Shown: positions 24,099 to 33,500 of the stretch, piece by piece
How positions within the stretch are numbered: position 1 is the stretch's first letter
Layout of the letters: each line of letters starts with the position of its first letter
Assembly: GCA_030272155.1 (NCBI GenBank)
Contig: CP126193.1
Coordinates: 992,001 to 1,056,000, forward strand
Source: Tetradesmus obliquus
Lineage: Eukaryota; Chlorophyta; Chlorophyceae; Sphaeropleales; Scenedesmaceae
Direction of reading: 5' to 3'
DNA length: 64,000 nucleotides
The notes under the pieces: model-generated
The model's input: the letters and a program-made list of their open reading frames with translations, nothing else
Databases searched by the model: none
Told to the model about the DNA's origin: nothing
Position numbers and translations under genes: made by a program

Positions 24099-24372
24099 TG
24101 TAACGTGATGGGGTCTATAGGCCGGAATCGAGGCTCACAGGCATCGCCTTTTGGGGTACCGTTACATTGGTAGCTGATCGGGTTGGAAAGGATTCCGTAG
24201 CCGAGTCGGTATAGTGCCGGGCTGCGGTGCGGAAGATCCTGTGCTCGAACCCCACTGAGCTCGGTTCGCGGATGAGGACATCACGCTACCTCGAGGGGGA
24301 GGTATGTAACGTGATGGGGTCTATAGGCCGGAATCGAGGCTCACAGGCATCGCCTTTTGGGGTACCGTTACA
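24099..24372 (+). mobile_element. 274-bp miniature LTR element (TRIM-like) with intact target duplication
   Basis: Two identical 68-bp direct repeats, 24099-24166 and 24305-24372, begin TGTAACG and end CGTTACA, the TG...CA ends of LTRs. The 5-bp duplication GCGTA flanks the element at 24094-24098 and 24373-24377. One base inside the left LTR lies TGGTAGCTGATCGGG, a candidate primer-binding site beginning with the complement of tRNA CCA. GAGGGGGAGG at 24293-24302 is a polypurine tract next to the right LTR. The 138-bp interior has no coding capacity, so the element must depend on enzymes from elsewhere. Identical LTRs point to a recent insertion. It lies antisense in the fibre-type pseudogene. 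Confidence 0.88.
24191..24258 (+). other. tRNA-like segment with A and B boxes inside the LTR element
   Basis: TAGCCGAGTCGG at 24198-24209 fits the Pol III A-box consensus exactly and resembles Ser/Leu tRNA D arms. GTGCTCGAACC at 24241-24251 is two changes from the B-box consensus. Folding by hand gives a partial acceptor helix (5 of 7 pairs counting wobbles) and a partial T arm, but no proper anticodon stem. I read it as a tRNA relic, possibly still a Pol III promoter, not a working tRNA. Confidence 0.5.
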
Positions 24373-25550
24373 GCGTACCCGGCGGCCGCGCTGGTCCAGG
24401 GCACGCAGATGTCGACGCTCTGGGGCGCGGCGCGCTCGACGTAGTGCGCGCCAAACTCGACGTCCCGTCGGAGCACGACGAGATGTCCACGTCGGCGTCC
24501 ATGTCCCCGTGGGCGTCGACGAGCGTCTGGAAGCGGCGGAAGGCGCGCACGTTGCTGCCGGCCATGTCGCAGGTCACGTCGACGCGCAGCAGCTGCGTTG
24601 GCGAGTCGGCGGCGTTGGTCCACCCCACGGCAAAGCGCAGCTCGTTGCTGCCCGGCTCGTAGACGTGCAAGTCGCCCACGGCGATGCGCACGACACTCAT
24701 CCCGTTTTGCGTGTGCGCAAAGTCGACGCCGCGCACGTCGAGGCCGTACACGGGCGCGTCGGTGCCGACGCCGACCTGCTGCGCGGCGCTGAGGATGCTG
24801 ACGCGGCTGTTGCTGCCGAGGACGTACTCGGGCTCGACGCGCCGCGGCTCGCCCGTCTCGGGGTCGACCTGCACGACCTGGAGCGCGCCCGTCTCGTTGT
24901 TGATGGACACGCCGTATTCGTCCACGTAGATCGTGTTCGAGGTGATGTACAGGTCGCGGAAGCGCGCGGTCGGAACGCCGAGGTCGTACGTCCGGTCGCT
25001 GCTCGGGAGGATGTGGCCCGCCACGAGCACGTCGCCGACGACGTCGAGCGCGCTGCGCGGCTGCGTCGTGCCGATGCCGACCGAGCCACCGTCGGCGATG
25101 ACGGCGGCGACGCTGGGGCCCGACCAAAACTCGGCGACGGGCCCCGCGCCGGCGGCGCCCTCGACCTTGAGCTCCGCTGACGCGAGCGTGCGCGCAAAGT
25201 GCCCGTCGCGCCACCGCTGGTCGGGCTTGCCGACGTCGAAGGCCGCGTGCCGCGAGGGCACGACGTCGCTGTTGCCGACGCCGACGATGTGGTAGCCGTC
25301 CGCGACGGCGATGTTTCCCTCGACGCGCAGCGTCACCGACGTCGACCCGGGCAGCGGCGAGATGAAGAGCTCGGGGTTCTCGCCGTTGCACACGCCGAAC
25401 GCGACGCCCGTGTTGCTCGAGCCGATGTACATGCGGCCCTTGACGACGTTGCACGTGCTCCCGAACTACGCCACCTCATCCACGTTGCAACCGTGGACCA
25501 AGAAGAACCCTTTGTCGCGGAGCACGAAGCCCACCCGAGAGACCGCCGCG

Positions 25551-26200
25551 TCCTGCGTCTGCACCCGTGGGCAGGCCGGGGCTGGGCACCTGCGTCCTGC
25601 GCCCCCCACCCCTTCCTCCCGTCCCCGCCCTTCGCACCCTGCGCGCGCGCCCGGTCTCGCCGCGCGGCTGCACCGCCCGCGCGCCGGGCCGAAATACCGC
25701 GCGAGAAACGCGATATCGCGCGGGTGGCGGGTGGCGGGGCAACCCGTTTCACAGGCGGGCGGCGCGCGGCCTGCGTCTGCACCTGTGGGCAGGCCGGGGC
25801 AGGGCACCTGCGTCCTGCGCCCCCCACCCCTTCCTCCCGTCCCGCCCTTCACACCCTGCGCGCGCGCCCGGTCCCGCTGCGCAGCTGCACCGCCCGCGCG
25901 CCGTGCCGAAATACCGCGCGAGAAACGTCATATCGCGCGGGTGGCGGGTGGCGGGGCAGCCCGTTTCTCTGGCGGGCGGCGCGCGGCCTGCGTCTGCACC
26001 CGTGGGCAGGTCGGGGCAGGGGACCTGCGTCCTGCCCTTCACACCAGTCCCGGCGGCGCGCGGCGCCCCCTCCGAGGCGGCGCGCCGCGTGCGCGGCTGC
26101 ACCGCCATCCGCGCGCCGTGCCGAAATACCGCGCAAACACTCGCGATATCGCGCGGGTGGCGGGTGGCGGGGCAGCCCGTTTCTCTGGCGGGCGGCGCGC
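25551..26200. repeat. Three tandem ~217-bp GC-rich repeats
   Basis: Units begin with TGCGTCTGCACC at 25554, 25772 and 25989 (spacing 218 and 217 bp). Each includes CCGAAATACCGCGC followed by CGATATCGCGCGGGTGGCGG; the third is partly shortened and diverged. CGATATCG is a palindrome. A fourth CCGAAATACCG without the rest of the unit stands at about 26451. The repeats begin where the coding frame of the second fibre-type gene stops. They could be viral intergenic or promoter repeats, or a post-insertion expansion. Confidence 0.85.
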
Positions 26201-26537
26201 GGCCGCGCGCGCGGCGCGCCGCGTCGCGAGGGGGGAGGAAGGCACCCCTGCTTCGGCGGGCGGTCGGGCGCGCCCGCGCTCGCGGCGCGCCGCGGGCGGC
26301 ACCTGGGCCCGTCCCTGGCACGCGCGCTGCCCGGCGCGCGCGGCGCGCCGCGTGCGGTGGGGGGCACCGCGCGGCGTGACGCGGCGCGCCGCGAGCGCGG
26401 GTTTGCCCGCGCCGTGCCGCCGCACGCGGCGCGCCGGCGGCGGCGCCACGCCGAAATACCGATGAATTACCCGGGTTTCGACACGGCGCGGAGCATCTCC
26501 GGTAGCGGCGCGCCGCGTGCGCGCGTCGCGGCGCGCC
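26078..26537. repeat. Cluster of nine GGCGCGCC palindromes
   Basis: The 8-bp palindrome GGCGCGCC, mostly inside a longer GCGGCGCGCCGCG, occurs nine times in about 460 bp, for example near 26078, 26213, 26267, 26284, 26342, 26383, 26428, 26507 and 26529. Spacing is irregular (about 17 to 135 bp). No open frame here looks genuine. The cluster forms the right end of the very GC-rich island. Confidence 0.8.
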
Positions 26538-26608
26538 ACCAGCGGGCGTAAGAGCACTGGCGCCAACTTTGTACGCGGCTGCAACCAGTTGGTATCAGGG
26601 GTGATAAA

Positions 26609-26643
26609 TGCGCGTGCGCGTGCGCGTGTGCGTGTGCGCGTTC
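26609..26643. repeat. Short alternating GC/GT tract at the right island edge
   Basis: GCGCGTGCGCGTGCGCGTG and the bases after it are the same class of sequence as the 18.06-19.90 kb tract. They mark where composition returns to that of the host. Confidence 0.7.
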
Positions 26644-26659
26644 GTGAGCATGCTTGTTT

Positions 26660-27560
26660 GCGTGACTGCGTGCACTCAAGGTGCGATGGTGACTCATTCA
26701 CCTTGAACCTCCTTATGAAATCCTGCCCAGAATATAGAGCAAGCTTCAAGATGGAGGCCAGCATCGCGATCAAAGTATCTTGACCCCGGTTGGACAGCAC
26801 AAACATTACAATTAAATGAAAAAGTTCATTATATACACATCATGAGTCGTGGCAAACATAGGATGCGTGCTGCATGAAGACTTACCCATGCATAGGTACA
26901 CAAATCGTTTGATGGTCGTGGATCTGAGTGTTTGGCATGCGCTTTTGACTATAAAACACACTCAGGTATCTTGTGATCAACAAGCGTATAACGTATGCTC
27001 CACCCAGCCAAAGAGGTGGCAACCACAAGCAACAGAAAACACACTGTGTTTGCGGGGCAAGCACTTGGAGAAGGTCAAAGTCAGCCACAACCTGGGAGGC
27101 AGAAGTGCATTGGAGTCCACCAGCCTGGGTCATGAACTCATCTAGCTTTCGAACACATGCGATGTACTCAACAAAAAAACCAATCACACAAACATACAAC
27201 GTTTACAACCCAAATAGCGCAGACATGTTGATGCATGTAACATGCACCTAGGAATTGTTTGGGCCTACTCCTGTAGCCTCATACAAATCTTCAACTGCCA
27301 TGTGAGATCCAGCATGTGAAATGTGAAGGATGACGTACTAAGGGTCCTCATGATGCAACACCACATACCCAAGAACAACACCGTGATTGTAGTCACACTG
27401 CAATGTAGCTGATAGACTGAACAACATTAGTTGTGAGATTGAGCGAGCCGCATGTGGATGTTAGTGGCTGCACCGCTGTCATCACCAGTCAAACTTGTAA
27501 CCCCCAGAACCCATGTACAAGAATGATAAAACGACGCCACTGACTGGGCTTTAACAACAA
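26660..27560. other. Intergenic region 3' of paralogue B
   Basis: AT-richer host-type DNA with no supported gene. A TTACA on the plus strand at about 27204 could be a TGTAA poly(A) signal for the minus-strand gene ending at 27561. Confidence 0.55.
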
Positions 27561-30500
27561 TTAAAACAAACGTGCGCACAGGGGGCTGCTCAGATCATTG
27601 ATGGCCAGGCCAGTCTGGGGAATCCTAGCCTCACTCTTGGTCATAAGCTCGCGCCGGGCCTCTTCTGTCAACAGCACATCTGCGTTGTTATTTAGCAGCA
27701 GGCACTGCAGGAGGAAGCCAGGGCCTGCCATCAGCCGCAATGAGCTTTGAGATGACCCATTTAGCATGTTGCTGCTCACATCCAGTGCTGCCAGCTGCCT
27801 CAAGCTGACAAATGCTGCAGGCAGCGGGCCCTGCAGCTGGTTGCGGCCTAGTCCGAGGACTTCCAGCTTTGTAAGGCTGGCAAATGACAGGGGGATGCTG
27901 CCTGTGAGCTTGTTGTTGGACAGGTTGACCACCTGTAGGTTGGGCGTACCTTGGAGTTAGACAGCTTGAAACATGCAGCATGCGCAAGCATATGGCATGG
28001 CACTGGTGGGTGCGCGAGCATGTGGCATACCTATCAAGAAACGATGCACGAGCAGACACGAGAGAGCAGCAGCAAGCAGCAGGTTTGACAGGCACTCAAG
28101 GACTTGCATCTGCTCATCAGCTGCTGCTGCCCGCTGGTGCTACCCACCTGCAGGTCAATCATATGCGCATACTTTGCCGGCAGGCTGCCAGATAAGCTGT
28201 TGCCGTTCAACACCAGCTGCCGCAGCTTCAGCATACCCAGGCCAGCGGCATCAACACCCATGGTGGCACTCCTTGCAGCAGCCTGCACAGCCTGAGCCAC
28301 TTTTTGTGCCACTGCCGCCTTGCGCTGCGCGGCAATGTAGTCTGTTGTTGCGCGCATGCGCTGTGCTCTGCCTTCTTCGCCGCTGCTGCTGCTGACGCCA
28401 GAGCTGCGCGGCGTCAGGGACCCATAGGCACCCCTAGCTTGTTGAACTGTACCAGCAGCTGTTGCAACGGCTGCTGTGGCAGCTGCTGCAGCGCTTGCAG
28501 CAGCTTGCTGAGCGCCGTAAACATCGGCATACTCTGGTGGCAGCGGTCCTGAGACGCCTGCATTGGTCACTGCCAGCACCTCTAGGTTTGCCAGCAGCCT
28601 GCAAGCACAACAAACGACGGGCAGTAGGTGAGCAGGAAGGGCCTTGACAGTAGGTGAGCAGGAAGGGCCTTGACAGTAGGTGAGCAGGAAGGGCCTTGAC
28701 AGTAGGTGAGCAGGAAGGGCGTTGACTGGACACTATGCACATGGTGGATGGCTTGACCAAAGCAGCATTATGAGATCTAGCGCCTGCTCATTGTCATGGT
28801 CATGATCTGCCGCACAACAGCTCAGCATTGTACTGTAGCAGATGAAACGCACACGGCACTGCATCGCTGCAAAAGCACGACTCTCCAACTGTTTGTGTTG
28901 CAGATTGCACACTATCTATGATGAAGCACTGCTCATGCCATGTCACCGCATGTCACCACCACCCAACACCTGTGCGCCCCACTCACCCCCATTCCACAGG
29001 CAGAGGACCTTTCAGCCCCGAGCAGTTGACAGCACGGAACTCCCGCAGCTGCTGCAGTGCCACAAAGCTTGCCGGCACACTGCCACTAACCCCACAACCA
29101 GACACATCCAGCACCCGCAGGTTTGTCAGCAGCGCCAACTCATCTGGCAAGGGCCCTGTGATACCAGGGTTGCCACTGATATCCAGCGTAGCTAGGCTGG
29201 GAAATGCGTCAGGGCCTGCTTGGCTGACGTCACTTAGGCTGCCGGATATTCCCAGATATGGCAGCACCAACACTTTCAAGTTTGCGAGGGGTGTGATGGC
29301 CTTGATGATATTGGCCAGGGTGAGCTTGCTTGCCTGGATGTCAATGGGAAGCCCTGTCAGATCGAGCTGTGCCACTCTGCTGCTGTTATCACAGGTGACG
29401 CCGTTGAATAGGCGACAGTACCGCGGGGTTGCAGCAGGACCTGCACATGTTGAAAGTGAGGCACGCGTTGTTGGTGTGCTGTTCATCATATTCATCAAAT
29501 CAACAACGCGTGCTGTGAATCTAAGCATCTACGCAAATCTGCAACCAGTGTGCTGTCCTCACCTGTTGGCTGCGGCGTTGTGTCCCATGAGATGAGGCTG
29601 TCAGGGCTGGCACCACCAGCAATGAGCACAGCCTTCAGCCCCGAAAGCACGAGTGCATCTGACGTGTTTGTGACTGAGCAGTAGGGGTACGGTCCAGGGC
29701 GGGCTTTGCTCCAGATTGTGACCGGCACGCCGTCAGGGATGCAGCCGCCAACTCCTGTCTCCACCAGATAAATCACGGCAGTAGAAAAGTGCGTCCAAGC
29801 AGCAGGGATTGTTCCTGTGATGCCCGTGTTGAAACTGAAGTCTATTTCGGGGTTTTTGGGGAGATTTCCCAGGCCCATCTCTGCGGGCAGTGTGCCTCGG
29901 AGCTTGTTCTGCCGCAGCTGCAGGTACTGGATGGAGCTGAGGTTGCTCCATGGTGGAATGGTTCCTGTGAGTCGAGCAGTGAAAGAATAACATTGTGAAG
30001 TGGTCGCTCCAAAAGGCCTTCAACCCAAACAAGGCACCTACACGGGGGAGACCGCCGCCCACTGTTGGAACTGCCTGAACTTCACCCAGTGTGCACACAC
30101 GCTGCATGTTCTTATGCATGAACAGCTGTCGCCAAAAAGAAATGCTGCTGGTCGACCCCTGCTGCACTGAGTTAAGTACGATGTGTCAGCGGTTGCGCAT
30201 TTAAAACATGGTGCCAGGACCCACATGTAACTATCCTCTCAAATTACACACACGGTGGCTTCTGCCCAGGGAGCAGTCAGGGAGCAGCAGCAAACCCCGT
30301 GCATTGCCGTGAAGCTGACAGGTGCGAGTGAAATTCAAGTCATTATGGCGACGTGGATCAAGCGTAAACGTCATTGCGCATGATGTATGTTCTGCTGGCA
30401 GAGCTGCGCCAAATAACCACCGCCGCACACACCTGTTAGTGCATTGTCTTGAAAGTTCATGGTTTGGAGGCTTGGCCAGTTGCCGTAACTGGCTGGCAAG

Positions 30501-33500
30501 GTGCCTCGTATGCCAGTAGATGCTAAGACAAGGCTTTCCAAGCGGGGAGCAGCAAGCGGCAGCATTGGTGGCAGCAGCAAGTCCCCTGCCGCATACGGGT
30601 ATGAGGGGTTCACCGCAAAGCATCTATGGCATGCAAAGCGCTTCAGGTATGGCAACGATGCCGCCAGCGGCGTCAGGTAAGTGAGGTTCAAGCCACCCAA
30701 ATCCACATCGATGGATGTTATGTACTCCACTCCATCAATCGCCTCCACGCCCAATGTTATTGTTGAAGCCCAAGGATTATCTGGGGTGAGGAATGCCGAA
30801 GCAAACCTGGTTGCCTGAGTTTGCCCCACATCTATGACACTGCCAAGCGTGCTGATAAGCTTGAAAGCCCTGAACAGCATTGCATCGTAAGGACCATTGA
30901 TTTGTTGGAGGCGCAGCAGCGGCCCAAGCAGCATGTCCATTGCAGCAACCTGTGCAGCCTCAACACTGCCAGGGTCACCAAAGCACAGGCCGGTAAGTTT
31001 GGTGTCGGCATACTGCACCTTGGAATAACCAGTCACTGGAATACACCCTGTCAGCCCCTTGTTGCCATCTATGTTCAGATACCGGAATGGCCGTGACTGT
31101 GTGCTGTTTGCCAAAGGCGTGTTCCAAGGTGGAAACGCACCAGCCAAAAGGTTGTTGGAAAGATCAATCTGCGAGACAGCAAGGCAAGGCATAGGCCATG
31201 GATGATGTTTGTTGAAGATGCCTTACCTGAAAACCGTATGCACAGAAAACAGCATGATCAATCGTCATGGTGTGAAACCACACCTTGGCAGCTAGGCAAC
31301 AGCAAGTATGAGTCATGCATGCGGATGCAGATTTCCTCCGCTGGCATCGTGCACGTTACGTGCCGTGATGACAGGCTCACCTGTACTTCGTTTGTCTGGT
31401 TGCCTTTGATGTTCCTTGCAGTGACAGCATTGAAGAAAGCTTCCCATAGTACAGGCACCTGCATCCAAAAGATAACAGTGTCGCTATCTTACAAGCAGCA
31501 CAGTAGTGCATCAGCCGCTCCCTCAAGCTGCAACTTATGTTCCTTTCATTGCCAGGATGGTGGGGTTGTCATACATGTGCAAACATGCTGCTTTCAGACA
31601 CGTCAACCAGCAGTTCTCCTGATGATCAAGAAACAACTCTGTAAGGTTGCAGTACTGCAATTGTATTTGGCTGGGCCAGCACGCATGAACACGCCACGCA
31701 AAGTGCTGAGCTCGCGCACCACCAAAACAGGATTTGACAACTGTTTCCTCCACGCAGCTTGCAAAGCTTGCACACACACAATGCAGCACTGGTGCATGCA
31801 ATGCTGTGGCCTCACCTCGCCATCAAACCTGTTGTTCTGCAACAACAGTGACTGCAGTTGAAGCCAGCTTGAAATGTTTGGCAGCTTCCCTGACAGCCTG
31901 TAGAACAGGCACGAAGGGGAGTACAATCAACGGCCGAAGCTCTGCGTCGCGTGCATAACATGTTTTTGTACATACACAGATACTGAGGAAGTGCGCATGC
32001 GATGCCACCTAATGCTCAAACACCCTCGTGCAGACAGACACCCTTTCTGTGCCAAACGTGGTAGCAGCAATGTTGGGCACAACAAGGTGTCTGGTTGCAA
32101 ACAGCCCGCGATTGATGTGTCACGCTGCAGCAGGGGCTGCCCTTTGCCTCGCAGTGCAGCAGCCGCTGCCAACCACGGGGGCAACGACAAGCATACAAAC
32201 CACTAGCTTTGAATGCATTGCTTGCTCGCACAGCAAAGTGCGGAAGGTTTCTTCACACACTCACCTATTGTACGCCAGCTTCAGGAATGAGATCTGGGAC
32301 TTGGTGCTCTGCCACTGCGCGGGAACTGGACCACTGACTCCGCACTGCTCGCCTGTAGGGCTCACATATGTGCGCCCTAACTCCCGTGACACATCCAGTA
32401 CATTCAAATCAGGCAAGCCGCGCAGCAGGAATGGTGGCAGCGGCCCCGTGAGGCAGTAGTGCTGTATCACGATGATCTTCAGGCGGCTCAGAGATCCCAG
32501 CTGCGCAGGGAGCGAGCCGCCATAAACCTGCAGTAGTGGGGTGGCAAAAGTGACGGAAAACTGATGTGAAGGATAGTTCAAAGATGCTGACAGGACAGCA
32601 GGTTGCTTGAGCAGTCTGACAGTCATTGTTGGCAAAGAATGCATTGCATACATGTAAGTTGGTTGAGAAGTGCATGATCAAGCCAGCTTGCCTGCTTGTA
32701 GCGCATACATATAACCCCCAACTCGCAACAGCAACATACAGCCCAGGCCAGGTTGCTTATGTGCAGCTGCACAGTATAAGCATCCAGCAAAACCTGTGGG
32801 TGCCCGTTGTCCCCAGCACATATTGTCGTTGCAAGGAATACAAATGTGTTGGCTGCCTTGTCAGCATGGCAGGTGTCAGCATGCTCATGCATGGCCGTGC
32901 TTGAGATGGTAGTAGCAGCGTCTCCTGGACAGCCTGGCCATGGCCCATCACAATGCCACCCATGGCTGAACGATGCATCGTTGACGCATATGCGTCATGA
33001 CTCACCAACTGACGCATATGCGTCATGACTCACCAACAGAGTGATCCGCTGCAAGCTCTGCAGCCTCAGCAGCGGGTACAGCATTGCATCATCAAGCCGT
33101 GGGTGCACTTTGGACGGGTCAGGCTGCTCAGGAGCCGCACCCACTACCATCTCGAGGCTAGTCACGTTGCGCGTGCCATCTGCATTGCGAACGTCAGAAC
33201 ATCCGGCCGCATATTCAAACTTGGCGCCAGTGGTGGGAGACAGCCACGAATAGACTTGGCCGGGTCCGACTTGGCCTGGCGCGCACTGCACCACGATTGT
33301 GTCCTTGGCCACAAAGTTTGAGTATAGATCCCCAAGCTGAGCTGTGGCAATTCGAGCCAGGGTCCATAATGCAGCAGCCTCCTTTGCAGGCATGTCAGGT
33401 TTGAAGCCAGGGAGGCTGGGGACACCTGACAGATATGCCACCTTGTAAAACTGCTCAGGGTCTTTTGCCCAGTTTGGGTTGCACACCCCCACAGTGCTGC

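Larger units (their letters stand above)
24015..25545 (-). pseudogene. Second fibre-type protein gene, disrupted by an LTR element
   Basis: The minus-strand frame holds fibre-type repeats: VGIGTTQPRSALDVVGD, SSDRTYDLGVPTARFRDLY, SNTIYVDE and VGVGTDAPVYGLDVRG. These are typical of S74-associated fibres, though no S74 domain is visible here. An ATG lies at 25432. Upstream the same frame stays coding-like (FVLRDKGFFLVHG) but contains a TAG at 25466-25468 and vanishes into tandem repeats near 25550. A one-base loss between about 24460 and 24495 shifts the frame. A 274-bp LTR element then interrupts it at 24099-24372. Beyond the element the frame resumes and ends at a TAG at 24015-24017, 27 bp upstream of the glycosyltransferase start. 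Confidence 0.75.

Noticed and set aside
24191..24258. A functional tRNA gene
   Set aside because: A and B boxes are present but the anticodon stem does not pair and the T and acceptor arms have mismatches. It is kept as a tRNA-like relic only.
24227..25180. A 317-codon plus-strand frame opposite the second fibre-type gene
   Set aside because: Ala/Val/Asp/Arg-rich with no domain pattern, and it reads through half of the LTR element. The minus strand carries recognisable fibre repeats.
28624..28727. CRISPR array (also considered at 50021, 54611, 59275 and 62956)
   Set aside because: Repeats are directly adjacent with no unique spacers, and the context is eukaryotic nuclear DNA. They are minisatellites or exon-end duplications.
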